The position numbers were made by a program, and so were the translations under genes. The notes under the pieces were generated by a model. That model was not told the DNA's origin. It ran no database searches and was given only the letters and a program-made list of their open reading frames with translations. Positions 31,776-39,699 of a stretch of 64,000 nt of DNA are shown piece by piece. Position 1 is the stretch's first letter. Every line of letters starts with the position of its first letter. The stretch spans positions 1-64,000 of the forward strand of contig JAJPIP010000035.1 in NCBI GenBank assembly GCA_021324655.1. Direction: 5' to 3'. The DNA is from Pseudomonadota bacterium. Its GTDB lineage: Bacteria; Chloroflexota; UBA5177.

Positions 31776-32104
31776 AGAGGCACGGCCTCTTGCAGGATCG
31801 ATTCACGTAACCGATTGAGCCCGGCGCTATCCACGACGTCAACATCGCGGTTGAGAGCGGACGCGAGAGATCGTCTCAGATCGCCGAGTAGCCCAAAGTA
31901 GGCGAAGCCGGTGGCGTCACTCTTGATGTCGACGAGGAAGTCGACGTCACTGCCGGCATCAGCGGTACCGCGTGCCACCGAACCGAAGACGCGAACGTTG
32001 CCGGCATCGTGCTCCGCGGCGATGCGCAGGATCTCATCCCGGTGCGCGCGTAGCTGCGCCAGAGTAATTCTGGGCCTCTCGTCCAGCCGAGACTCCGGTG
32101 GCAC
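31772..32104 (-). CDS. mntA: MntA-type minimal nucleotidyltransferase antitoxin
   Basis: GTG at 32104, with GGGGAG about 10 nt upstream, gives 110 residues; the track start (33034) is far inside an antisense gene. RITLAQLRAHRDEILRIAAEHDAGNVRVFGSVARGTADAGSDVDFLVDI carries the GSx10DxD catalytic motif. In MntA/HepT modules MntA neutralises HepT by adding AMP residues to the tyrosine of HepT's RX4HXY motif. Here the partner gene is interrupted (see HepT entry), so MntA may be a leftover antitoxin. Confidence 0.88.
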   Translation of the reverse strand: MPPESRLDERPRITLAQLRAHRDEILRIAAEHDAGNVRVFGSVARGTADAGSDVDFLVDIKSDATGFAYFGLLGDLRRSLASALNRDVDVVDSAGLNRLRESILQEAVPL

Positions 32105-32169
32105 CGTCGATGTTCTCCCCTGATCGCTATTGGTCGTCCTGCTTCGAGAACGCCCCAAGACCACAGACA

Positions 32170-32226
32170 CTATCGTGAGAGTCGCTCGATATCCGGGATG
32201 AACCTCACCTGAACTGATTCTGCCAT
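32170..32226 (-). pseudogene. Fragment resembling the 3' end of the HNH endonuclease gene
   Basis: The minus strand encodes MAESVQVRFIPDIERLSR*, which shares FIPDIERLS with the C-terminus of the HNH gene 1.4 kb away, and the underlying 21 bases (32183-32203 and 33564-33584) are identical. Probably a duplicated scrap; it could also be a short real ORF. Confidence 0.35.
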
Positions 32227-32356
32227 GCCCAGCCTGTAGCCCCTTCCTGATCGATGGGAATAGGGAAGAAGGAACACCGAAAACCTGACGATGATCTGTG
32301 GGGCCGGCTGTAACCTCACCCTCCCCTCTCGCGTTACCACAAATGAGAGGTGAGGT

Positions 32357-33532
32357 ATGGCCCGGTCCTCGCGCGTGCCGGCCTTGGTGGCCGTCGTTGG
32401 TTTGATATTCCTCTTCCCCGGGCCGGCTCGTGCTCATGTCGCGGCGGCGCGGGCATGGTCCACCGGGTTGGCAGTGCCGGCCAGCCAGGTCCGGACGAAC
32501 GGTCCGCGCGCCGATCAGTTTGTCGATGTCGATTGGCTGGATCCACGACACGGATGGGCACTGGTTAGATCCATCTGCGATCGGTCGGGCGACCGCTGTC
32601 CTGAAGTCGAGGCGACGGCCGATGCCGGCCGAACGTGGCGGCGGGTGGCGCCGGCGTCGGCTTTCGGCTGCGCCAAAACCGCGCTCTGTGTCCGCGCCAT
32701 TCGCTTTGTCACGCCCCGCATCGGGTATCTCTACGGCCCAGCCCTGTTCATGACGGCTAATGGCGGCCGGACATGGCGACGCGTCTCGGGTCTGCCGGTT
32801 GAGTCGCTGGCCGTCGCCGGGCGGCAGGTGTTCCGTCTCGTGACTCGCGGCACCGGCTGCCCTGGCCCATGCCGTCCCGTCCTTCAGACAGCGGAGGTGG
32901 GAGCACGTCAATGGGCCGCTGTCCCAACCTGGCACGACGAGTCCCTGGGCTTCGGGGAGCAGCTGGTGGTCGGCGGTCACACCCTGTACACCATCTTCAC
33001 CGGCCACCGAGCGGGAGGCGCGAGATCGGCGCACGCCACGCTCGAGATCTCACACGATCAGGGGCGCACCTGGACGACCCGGGGCGATCCCTGCGGCAGC
33101 GTCGCCGGACAGGAGGAGGATACCTCGGCGGTCGCCGCCCACGGTAAGTCGATCGCCATCCTCTGTGTTGCCAGGAACGGCCAGGGCCCAAACGTCACGG
33201 CGCTCTCTCTCGACGCGGGGACGACATTCACCCTCGGAGCACCTCTTCCCGTCGCAGCCCCCGAGCAGATCGCCGTCGGCCGTTCTCGCCTGGCAGTCGG
33301 GAACGGCGGGATCATCGGCGGGGGGAAGTTCACCTACGAACTCGCGCTCAGTAACGACGGCGGGAACACCTGGACCACTGCTGTTCACGAGCGCCGGACG
33401 GTCTACGACAACCTGGCGCACGGCTCGCTGCAACTCATCAACCCGTACACCATCGCCTGGGTCGGCTATCCCTACTACCTCTGGTGGAGCGCCGATGGGG
33501 GACGGACGTGGCAACACGACCCCGCACCGTGA
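32357..33532 (+). CDS. Secreted BNR/YCF48-like beta-propeller protein
   Basis: 391 residues. ATG at 32357 follows GAGAGGTGAGGT. A signal peptide ends near PGPARAHVAAA. BNR/sialidase-type repeats 'S.D.GRTW' occur at ATADAGRTWRRV, MTANGGRTWRRV, EISHDQGRTWTTRG, LSNDGGNTWTT and WSADGGRTWQHD, forming a six- or seven-bladed propeller as in YCF48 and sortilin-like proteins. No sialidase RIP motif or catalytic set was noticed, so enzymatic activity is unlikely. Several cysteines suggest extracellular disulfides. Convergent with the HNH gene. Confidence 0.85.
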   Translation: MARSSRVPALVAVVGLIFLFPGPARAHVAAARAWSTGLAVPASQVRTNGPRADQFVDVDWLDPRHGWALVRSICDRSGDRCPEVEATADAGRTWRRVAPASAFGCAKTALCVRAIRFVTPRIGYLYGPALFMTANGGRTWRRVSGLPVESLAVAGRQVFRLVTRGTGCPGPCRPVLQTAEVGARQWAAVPTWHDESLGFGEQLVVGGHTLYTIFTGHRAGGARSAHATLEISHDQGRTWTTRGDPCGSVAGQEEDTSAVAAHGKSIAILCVARNGQGPNVTALSLDAGTTFTLGAPLPVAAPEQIAVGRSRLAVGNGGIIGGGKFTYELALSNDGGNTWTTAVHERRTVYDNLAHGSLQLINPYTIAWVGYPYYLWWSADGGRTWQHDPAP

Positions 33533-33550
33533 TGGCGCGTGGGGCGTCGC

Positions 33551-34078
33551 TTACCCGCTCAGCCGCTCGATATCCGGGATGAACTTGTTCCACGACGGAT
33601 CATACGACCCGTGCAGGTGCTGGTGTACCCAGTAATACCGGCTCACGCGCGGCTGACGCGGCTCGCTGAGGAGCGCCATGTGGGCCTCCTTGGGCGAGCG
33701 GCCGCCCTTCCGGTGGTTGCACGTCTTGCAGGCGCTCACCAGGTTCTCCCAGCGGTGCGGGCCGCCCCGGTGGCGCGGAATCACGTGGTCGATCGTGAGA
33801 TCGCGCGACTGCTTACCGCAGTACTGGCAGGTGTAGTTGTCGCGCAGGAACAACTCACGCCGCGTCAGCTTGGCCACCGGATGGACCCGCTTGATCAGAT
33901 AGAGCAGGCGGATCACCGAGGGGCACGGGTAGAGCGCGCTCGAGGTATGGACGACCGCGGTGCCCGTCTCAATCACCTCCGCTTTGCCGTCTCCCACCAG
34001 AGAGAAGGCCCGGCGCACGGGACAGACGTTCAGCGGCTCAAAGTTCTGGTTGAGCACAAGGACGCGCGTGTTCATCAT
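33551..34078 (-). CDS. HNH endonuclease
   Basis: The track start (34966) is far too long; the ATG at 34078 gives 175 residues: MMNTRVLVLNQNFEPLNVCPVRRAFSLVGDGKAEVIE. The HNH core is DNYTCQYCGKQSRDLTIDHVIPRHRGGPHRWENLVSACKTCNHRKGGRSPKEA, with two zinc knuckles (C84/C87, C117/C120), catalytic His in IDH (H98) and the second N/H pair in CNHRK. This stand-alone HNH family is widespread in Actinobacteria, Cyanobacteria and Chloroflexota; its biological role is unclear. Start overlaps the stop of a 20-codon ORF (ATGA). Confidence 0.92.
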   Translation of the reverse strand: MMNTRVLVLNQNFEPLNVCPVRRAFSLVGDGKAEVIETGTAVVHTSSALYPCPSVIRLLYLIKRVHPVAKLTRRELFLRDNYTCQYCGKQSRDLTIDHVIPRHRGGPHRWENLVSACKTCNHRKGGRSPKEAHMALLSEPRQPRVSRYYWVHQHLHGSYDPSWNKFIPDIERLSG

Positions 34079-34137
34079 CGGCCTCGTGCATACACAAAGC
34101 CGATGCCGGCTGTGTCTGGGTCGGCATCTGCGTCCAT
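34075..34137 (-). CDS. Putative 20-residue leader peptide of the HNH gene
   Basis: ATG at 34137 lies 5 nt past a TACAAT box and reads MDADADPDTAGIGFVYARGR*, its TGA overlapping the HNH ATG. The HNH start has only a weak ribosome site (GAGGCCG), so coupling through this leaderless ORF would explain its translation. Confidence 0.45.
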   Translation of the reverse strand: MDADADPDTAGIGFVYARGR

Positions 34138-34142
34138 GGCGG

Positions 34143-34148
34143 ATTGTA
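34143..34148 (-). promoter_or_regulatory. -10 box (TACAAT) of HNH transcript
   Basis: TACAAT on the minus strand, 5 nt before ATG 34137. Confidence 0.55.
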
Positions 34149-34276
34149 CAACGAGAGACAGCCGCTGTGACGTCGAATTTCGGTTGCGCCCTGCGCGCTT
34201 TCGGGTCACAATGCCCTATGTCACACCTCGGCCCTCTTGCACGTTTTACGCCTGAAACCAGCGCAAGGGGGGAACT

Positions 34277-34801
34277 CTGGCAAGGAGCGCCACGCTGTCT
34301 CTGACCGGCACCTGGCCGCGTGAGGCGGAGGACTCGCGGGAAGAGCGTCTCATCGCGCTGATGGATCGCTATGAGCGTCCTCTCTATAACTTCCTGCTTG
34401 CCCTGGTGCGCGATGGCGATCTGGCCGCCGATTGCACACAGGATACCTTCCTCCGCGCCTACGAGAATCTCGGGAAAGGGAAGCCCGTCACTACCTCCTG
34501 GCTCTATACCGTGGCCCGCAATCGGGCCATGGATGAGTTCCGCCGCCGCCGCCGTCTCGAGCCCACCGACGAGGCGCTGGAGCACCAGTTCGTCGAGCAC
34601 CACGCCGATGAGACCTTTGCCGTGCAGGCGACCCTCGATCAGCTCGCTCCGCACGACCGCGAGGTGCTCTACCTGGTGGATGTCGCCGGGTTCAAGACCG
34701 ACGAGATTGCTGCCATGCTCGGCTTGCAGGCGGCTGCCGTCCGGCAACGTCTCTCTCGAGCTCGCGAGCGCTTCCGCGCCGTCTACCGGGGGCCGGCATG
34801 A
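34277..34801 (+). CDS. ECF RNA polymerase sigma factor, probable CTG start
   Basis: The track starts at ATG 34361, which cuts into sigma region 2. In frame upstream, after a TGA at 34253, the only near-start codon with a ribosome site is CTG 34277, with AAGGGGGGAACT before it, giving LARSATLSLTGTWPREAEDSREERLIALMDRYERPLYNFLLALVRDGDLAADCTQDTFLRAYENL. Region 4 is LDQLAPHDREVLYLVDVAGFKTDEIAAMLGLQAAAVRQRLSRARERFR. About 174 residues, normal for ECF. The TGA overlaps the anti-sigma ATG (ATGA), so it is probably held by that membrane partner. Confidence 0.9.
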   Translation: MARSATLSLTGTWPREAEDSREERLIALMDRYERPLYNFLLALVRDGDLAADCTQDTFLRAYENLGKGKPVTTSWLYTVARNRAMDEFRRRRRLEPTDEALEHQFVEHHADETFAVQATLDQLAPHDREVLYLVDVAGFKTDEIAAMLGLQAAAVRQRLSRARERFRAVYRGPA

Positions 34802-35559
34802 CGCACGACCAGATTCGTGACCTGCTGGCGCGGCGGACCGAGCTGACGCCTCTCGAGGACGCGACCGTGCAGGCCCATCTCGAGGGATGTCCCGAATGCC
34901 GCATTGCCGCTCGCGATTACGATCGCCAGATGGCCGCTCTGCGGTCGCTGCCGCTCGTTCCGCCACCTCCCGTGCTGCGTGATCGCATCATGGCGGAGAT
35001 CCAGCGGCCGCCGGCCCGCCGGTTTCGCATGGTCTACGGTCTCGGTCCGCTGGCGGCTGCGGCCGTGATTGCCCTTGGCGTCATGTCGTTCCACCACGCG
35101 CCGCATCCGACGGCGTCCAGCCGGCAGACCTTGGGTGCCACGCACACGCCGCTCCCGCCGACGGCTCGCCCCACGACGAAGGCGCACGTCTCGCGCCGGC
35201 ACATCTCCCGGCACACGGGGCGACGGGGCCGTTCGGCCGCTACGCCTCTTCCGGCGGTGCCGGGGAGCGGAGTTGCCCTGGGTGCGCCACCCACATCCGT
35301 TCCGCCGACGGCAGCGCTCCCGCCGGCACCCGCCCCGGTGACCACGGTCCGCCACGTCGGCATCGCCCGGACATCCCGACACGCCGCGGCGCCCACCGCC
35401 CCGCCGGCGGCTGGACATACCCCGTCTCCCGGGTCACCACCCACCACGGGAGCTCGTCCCACCGCCACCGCCTCTCCGGGACCGGCGGTCTCGCCCACGC
35501 CATCGCGAACAGCCATCATCGCTGCTCCCCTCCAACCCAGCCCAACGCCAACGCCCTAA
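34798..35559 (+). CDS. Zinc-finger anti-sigma factor with Pro/Thr-rich exterior
   Basis: 253 residues. N-terminus MTHDQIRDLLARRTELTPLEDATVQAHLEGCPECRIAARDYDRQMAAL contains the HxxxCxxC zinc anti-sigma motif (AHLEGCPEC). A single membrane helix (VYGLGPLAAAAVIALGVMSFHH, about 79-100) is followed by about 150 residues of low-complexity Pro/Thr/Ala/His sequence outside the cell. It should sequester the ECF sigma encoded upstream and release it after a surface or stress signal. Followed by a hairpin. Confidence 0.9.
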   Translation: MTHDQIRDLLARRTELTPLEDATVQAHLEGCPECRIAARDYDRQMAALRSLPLVPPPPVLRDRIMAEIQRPPARRFRMVYGLGPLAAAAVIALGVMSFHHAPHPTASSRQTLGATHTPLPPTARPTTKAHVSRRHISRHTGRRGRSAATPLPAVPGSGVALGAPPTSVPPTAALPPAPAPVTTVRHVGIARTSRHAAAPTAPPAAGHTPSPGSPPTTGARPTATASPGPAVSPTPSRTAIIAAPLQPSPTPTP

Positions 35560-35584
35560 ATCCGAGCGAATCACTCGGATTTAG
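35556..35584 (+). terminator. Perfect 11-bp hairpin after sigma/anti-sigma operon
   Basis: CTAAATCCGAG pairs with CTCGGATTTAG around CGAATCA. It includes the stop codon. No U-run follows, but the AAATCCGAG stem and position favour termination. Confidence 0.6.
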
Positions 35585-35650
35585 ACGGTCTCCTTTGCTA
35601 CATTCGGGCTGGAGACATCTGGTAGTGCGAAGGGACGGAGAGACGGTGCA

Positions 35651-36415
35651 ATGAGCACAGGCAACGTCTTGGTTTTGGGCGCCATCGCCGGGGCGACGAT
35701 CTTTCTCGGCTTGCCCATCGCTCGCCTCAAGAATCCCCCGCGTGTGTTGCAGGGCTTCCTCAACGCCGTCGCGACCGGGATCCTCTTCTTCCTGCTCTAC
35801 GATGTCCTCTCCGCGGCCAGCGCCCCGATTAACGCCGCGCTGGCCGGCCACCGGATGGACTCGTTCTCCTTCTACCTGCTGGCGCTGGTCGGCGGGTTGG
35901 CGATCGGCCTCCTCGGCCTTGTTCTCTTCGAGCGGCGCATCCTGCGGGGAAGTGACGGGGCGCCGATCTCGGGCATGCACCTGGGATACATGATCGCGGC
36001 CGGCATCGGCCTCCACAACTTCTCCGAGGGGCTGGCCATCGGTCAGTCCGCCTCGCAAGGCGCCATCCAGCTGGCCACGCTCCTCATCATCGGGTTCGGG
36101 CTCCACAACATGACCGAGGGTTTCGGCATCTCGGCGCCCCTCGCCGGGCGCGTGCCCTGGCGGTTCATCCTGGTCGCCGGCCTCATCGGCGGCGGACCGA
36201 CCTTTCTCGGCAGCGTGGTTGGAGTCGTCTTTCATGCCACCGTAATCTTTGTCCTCTTCCTCGCGCTGGCGGCCGGATCTATCATCTACGTGCTGTGCCA
36301 GCTCCTGCCTTTGCTGCGCCGTGTGCCGGCGCACGAGCTGGCCATGGCCGGGCTGGTCGTTGGTTTCGCCGTGGCCTACGGGACCGATCTCGTCCTCATC
36401 GCAGCCGGGGCGTGA
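35651..36415 (+). CDS. ZIP-family divalent metal transporter
   Basis: 254 residues and about eight membrane helices. TM4 and TM5 signatures: AAGIGLHNFSEGLAIGQSASQG and IGFGLHNMTEGFGISAPLAG, the HNxxEG motifs that form the binuclear metal site in ZIP proteins. The family moves zinc, iron or manganese into the cytosol. GGAGAG precedes the ATG by about 9 nt; TACATT at 35596 could be the -10. The TGA overlaps the GTG of the SDR gene (GTGA). Confidence 0.92.
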   Translation: MSTGNVLVLGAIAGATIFLGLPIARLKNPPRVLQGFLNAVATGILFFLLYDVLSAASAPINAALAGHRMDSFSFYLLALVGGLAIGLLGLVLFERRILRGSDGAPISGMHLGYMIAAGIGLHNFSEGLAIGQSASQGAIQLATLLIIGFGLHNMTEGFGISAPLAGRVPWRFILVAGLIGGGPTFLGSVVGVVFHATVIFVLFLALAAGSIIYVLCQLLPLLRRVPAHELAMAGLVVGFAVAYGTDLVLIAAGA

Positions 36416-37188
36416 GTCTCGACCTCAGCGGCCGCGTCGCCCTCGTCACGGGCGCCGGACGGGAACGGGGCATCGGAACCGCCACCGCCCGGCTACTGGC
36501 GGAGCGCGGAGCGGCTGTCTTCTTCACGTACTGGCATGCCTTCGATCGGGCTCAGCCATGGGGCGCGGAACCCCGGCATCCCGAGCGACTGCTGGCCGAT
36601 CTCCGTGACAGGGGAGTTCCGGCGGAGGCAATGGAGATCGATCTGAGCCGGCCGGAGGCACCGGAGCGCTTACTGGATCGCGTTGCGGAGACCCTCGGCT
36701 TCCCCGATATCGTCGTCAACAATGCGGCGTACTCGACGGCAACCGACTATGCCCACCTCCACGCAGCGGCCCTCGACCTGCACTACGCCGTCAATCTGCG
36801 CGCGCCCGCCCTCCTCAGCGTCCTGTTCGCCCGCCAGTATCAGGGCGGTCACGGGCGGATCATCAATCTTGTCACCGGCTCGGCGCTGGCGCCCATGCCG
36901 GGCGAGCTGGCGTACAGCGCGACCAAGGGCGCCTTGGAGACCTTCACCCGCGACCTGTCGGCCGGCGTCGCGGGTAAGGGTATCACCGTGAATGCCGTCC
37001 AGCCCGGTCCCACCGACACGGGCTGGATGACGGAAGAGCTACGGGCAGCGATCCTGGGACGATCCCCCTCCGGGCGGCTGGGGCAGCCGGAGGACGCGGC
37101 GCGCCTCATCGCCTTCCTCGCCGGCGACGAGGCGTGCTGGATCACCGGCCAGCTGATCCATTCGGAAGGTGGCTGGCAGCGGGGGTAG
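36412..37188 (+). CDS. Short-chain dehydrogenase/reductase (FabG-like)
   Basis: GTG 36412 overlaps the ZIP stop; 258 residues (VSLDLSGRVALVTGAGRERGIGTATARLLAERG). NAD(P) motif TGAGRERGIG, NNAAYST, catalytic Ser in LVTGSALAPMPG and the YxxxK motif in AYSATKGALE; C-terminal cofactor loop QPGPTDTGWM. It reduces or oxidises a hydroxyl/keto group in an unidentified substrate, with 3-oxoacyl-ACP reductase the nearest general type. Coupling with a metal transporter looks accidental. Confidence 0.9.
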   Translation: MSLDLSGRVALVTGAGRERGIGTATARLLAERGAAVFFTYWHAFDRAQPWGAEPRHPERLLADLRDRGVPAEAMEIDLSRPEAPERLLDRVAETLGFPDIVVNNAAYSTATDYAHLHAAALDLHYAVNLRAPALLSVLFARQYQGGHGRIINLVTGSALAPMPGELAYSATKGALETFTRDLSAGVAGKGITVNAVQPGPTDTGWMTEELRAAILGRSPSGRLGQPEDAARLIAFLAGDEACWITGQLIHSEGGWQRG

Positions 37189-37199
37189 GCTGTCTCCCT

Positions 37200-37820
37200 T
37201 CAGGATTCCGACGCTTTCTCCAGCGCCTTCACCTGGTTCTGATCCAGGTCCAGCTTCACCCGGTCCGCCTCGATCGCCGTGATGTGAGAGGCGGGAATCG
37301 CCGTATCGTGCGTAAAGATAAAGCCGTGCTTGACGACGATCTCGCCGACCTGATTGGTCGTGGGGTCCGTGACAACCGCGTCGATCGATCCCACCTTGTG
37401 CCCGTCGCTGCTCACGACATCCATGCCGTGCGTCACGCCCACCGTTCCCTGCGGTGTGTTGACGGTGACTTTCGTTTCCTCGGGATAGTAGATTCCAGCG
37501 GGCCAGAGGAGCGCTCCGGACGGATAGGAGAAGCCGGCGGTGGGGATCCAGCCGGCGGGGGGTGACTGGAACTGCACGTCGACATAATCGGGGAGCGCTT
37601 TCAACCCGTCCTCGTCAACGCTCAGCTGAATCCTCCCATCTTCCGTCCGCGCCACGTCGCTCTCCGGCACCACGATGTCGCGGCCCAGGAGCGTTCCGGT
37701 GCTGACCACCAGATCCGTCATCTTCATCGTCTCGGGGTTCACCACGATGAAAGCGACGGTGCCCAGTTTGTTCCCGTCCGGGCCGATGACATCCTCTCCA
37801 GGATTGATCACTGTGTCCAT
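37200..37820 (-). CDS. Protein with two PRC-barrel domains
   Basis: 206 residues; AAGGAGGTTTGC precedes the ATG. First barrel about 1-90 (GEDVIGPDGNKLGTVAFIVVNPETMKMTDLVVSTGTLLGRDIVVPESDV), second about 130-200 (GMDVVSSDGHKVGSIDAVVTDPTTNQVGEIVVKHGFIFTHDTAIPASHI). The linker is Tyr/Pro-rich (SYPSGALLWPAGIYYPEETKV). PRC-barrel pairs of this kind are common stress-related soluble proteins in soil bacteria, with no settled function. Single gene between convergent and divergent neighbours. Confidence 0.88.
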   Translation of the reverse strand: MDTVINPGEDVIGPDGNKLGTVAFIVVNPETMKMTDLVVSTGTLLGRDIVVPESDVARTEDGRIQLSVDEDGLKALPDYVDVQFQSPPAGWIPTAGFSYPSGALLWPAGIYYPEETKVTVNTPQGTVGVTHGMDVVSSDGHKVGSIDAVVTDPTTNQVGEIVVKHGFIFTHDTAIPASHITAIEADRVKLDLDQNQVKALEKASES

Positions 37821-37904
37821 GCAAACCTCCTTGGTCCGGACCGGTAGGTCAGAGAGACGCGAAGACGGCGCCGGGAGTCGCGCGGAGGGGCCGAACGCCC
37901 GGCG

Positions 37905-38156
37905 CTAGTCCCGGATAGTGATGCTGACGCAGTGGACTTCGCGTGGCGAATGGACGCACTCGAAGTAATGCACAAGCGTGCCGTTGCGGAGGCGAGCGAT
38001 GCCCCGGTACATCATGACGCAGTCACAATCGGGACAGCGCGCAACCACATGCGGCTCATCACGGGGGCCGGCGAGAATATCGGTCTCGTACTCGAAGACG
38101 CGCAGGTGCGTGCAGTCAAGCCGGCGGGGGCGATGACGGATGAGTTGTTGTTCCAC
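37905..38156 (-). CDS. Small cysteine-rich, putative zinc-binding protein
   Basis: The GTG at 38156 starts MEQQLIRHRPRRLDCTHLRVFEYETDILAGPRDEPHVVARCPDCDCVMMYRGIARLRNGTLVHYFECVHSPREVHCVSITIRD, 83 residues; the longer track start (38279) overlaps the divergent gene. RCPDCDC and ECVHSPREVHC could build a zinc site, giving a beta-rich zinc-ribbon-like protein. CATACT 8 nt upstream of the GTG suggests a leaderless message. No family recognised. Confidence 0.65.
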   Translation of the reverse strand: MEQQLIRHRPRRLDCTHLRVFEYETDILAGPRDEPHVVARCPDCDCVMMYRGIARLRNGTLVHYFECVHSPREVHCVSITIRD

Positions 38157-38166
38157 TGACCCAAGT

Positions 38167-38451
38167 ATGACCGATCGATTAGATTTTGGGTACCCTCTCA
38201 TGCTGCGCTTCCTGTTGCTGATCGTCGTCATCGCGGCCGCCCTCGGGCTCGCCCTTGCCCACGGCGTGCGTGGTATCACGATCGTTCTCGCCGTCGCGGT
38301 CCTGGCCGCGGCTATCCGCGCGCCACTCTTTCAGCGCGTAGCGGGGGCGTTGGTCCGCCTGACCGGCTCGCGCCGGCGGGCCGCTGCCCTTGTCATGGCG
38401 GTGCTGATCGGCGCTCTTCTCGCTGTCACGCTGTACAACCTCGTGCGTTAA
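38167..38451 (+). CDS. Small membrane protein
   Basis: 94 residues from ATG 38167 (MTDRLDFGYPLMLRFLLLIVVIAAALGLALAHG); an internal ATG at 38200 (MLRFLLLIV) is an alternative. Three hydrophobic segments: LLLIVVIAAALGLALA, ITIVLAVAVLAAAI and AAALVMAVLIGALLAVTLYNLV, with a basic patch (GSRRRA) between. No signature recognised. It is 10 bp from the divergent cysteine-rich gene and may share a promoter region with it. Confidence 0.65.
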   Translation: MTDRLDFGYPLMLRFLLLIVVIAAALGLALAHGVRGITIVLAVAVLAAAIRAPLFQRVAGALVRLTGSRRRAAALVMAVLIGALLAVTLYNLVR

Positions 38452-38486
38452 CACTCCGACCGGAAAGGTCGCCAGCAAGGAATCCC

Positions 38487-39692
38487 ATGACACGACATTC
38501 AGGCCGGCTCGCACTGAGCGTGCTCCTGGCCGCCACGGCCCTTCTGGGCATGGTGTCCCTGGCGTCAGGCGCCGGCCTCACGCCGCGCGCCACCTCCGCC
38601 GGCGGGAGCGCGGGCGGCTGGGCAGTCCAGACGAGCGGGACAGGCCAGGCCCTCTTTGCCGTCGCCTGCTTGAGCGCACAGCGCTGTATGGCGGTCGGCG
38701 CGGGAGGCACAATTGTCGCCACGACGAACGGCGGCAAGACCTGGCGGTCCCAGTCCAACCCGCTCGCCGGCACGTCGACCGTTCTCTACCGCATTGCCTG
38801 CGTGGCGAACAGCACCTGTTACGTCATTGGGCGTCCGAATATCATCCTGGTCACCCACAACAGCGGTGCGAGCTGGAGCGTTCATCGGATCACCCTCGCC
38901 GGCCTGGGCCCCGAGCTCATCGACGCCACCTGCGTGGGCGCGCAGGTCGCGTCCTTGCGCGGGCGGCCGGCCCTGTGCCGCCTCGGTCTCCTTGATCTGG
39001 CCTGCCCGAGCGCGAGCATGTGTCTTGTCGCCGGCACACGGCATGTGCCGGCACGGATCGGCGTCCTCGCCCCCGTCGTCTTCCTGACGGCCGACGGTGG
39101 AACGACCTGGACCCGGCAGCACATCCCCACCACGATCCCGTGCCAGGGCGACTGTACCCCGTCGAACGCGCGGGTTCCCTATCCGCTGGAGTGGATTGAC
39201 TGTGGACCCGGGGCGCAATGCCGGGCCGGCGGGGCCACTTTCCTCGGCTCTCATCCCGGATGGGCCACTCTCGTCATTCGGACGGCAAGCCCTGGGGCAC
39301 CCTGGACATCACTCAAGCCGATCACCAACGCGGGGTTTGGACCCGCTCCCGACTCGGCGGTCTGTCCCACGGCACTGCGGTGCTATGGTGTCTGGACGAC
39401 AAGCCCGTTCCAGTCCGGGAACGAGATCTGGCTCTCGACCGATGGCGGCTGGATCTGGCAGGGAATGAGCAGCGGGTCGACCCGGCTCCGGAACGCGATT
39501 ACCTGCGCGGCAGCCACGACCTGCTATTCCGTGGGAAACCGGGGCACGATCACCGCGTCGTCGAACGGCCTGCCGTTCCTCGCTCAGATCAGTCACACCA
39601 GCCAGGATCTCTACGGTGTGACCTGTGTTGCCCTCCGGATGTGCGTTGCCGTCGGCAACGCAGGGACGATCGTCGCCCGCAAGAACGCGTAG
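38487..39692 (+). CDS. Secreted BNR/YCF48-like beta-propeller protein
   Basis: 401 residues, ATG with CAAGGAAT upstream. Signal peptide LALSVLLAATALLGMVSLASG. Blades with CxxxxxCxAVGxxGTIVATTNGGKTW, CVANSTCYVIGRPNIILVTHNSGASW, CPSASMCLVAGT...VFLTADGGTTW, WLSTDGGWIW, CAAATTCYSVGNRGTITAS and CVALRMCVAVGNAGTIVARKN. Each repeat has a C-x5-C pair that could form a disulfide; this variant is frequent in Actinobacteria and Chloroflexota secreted proteins. Resembles the protein at 32357 in general plan only. Function unknown. Confidence 0.85.
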   Translation: MTRHSGRLALSVLLAATALLGMVSLASGAGLTPRATSAGGSAGGWAVQTSGTGQALFAVACLSAQRCMAVGAGGTIVATTNGGKTWRSQSNPLAGTSTVLYRIACVANSTCYVIGRPNIILVTHNSGASWSVHRITLAGLGPELIDATCVGAQVASLRGRPALCRLGLLDLACPSASMCLVAGTRHVPARIGVLAPVVFLTADGGTTWTRQHIPTTIPCQGDCTPSNARVPYPLEWIDCGPGAQCRAGGATFLGSHPGWATLVIRTASPGAPWTSLKPITNAGFGPAPDSAVCPTALRCYGVWTTSPFQSGNEIWLSTDGGWIWQGMSSGSTRLRNAITCAAATTCYSVGNRGTITASSNGLPFLAQISHTSQDLYGVTCVALRMCVAVGNAGTIVARKNA

Positions 39693-39699
39693 GGTTCGC

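Noticed and set aside
31772-33034. 420-residue ORF as one protein
   Set aside because: Only the last 110 residues are MntA; the rest is antisense to the BNR gene.
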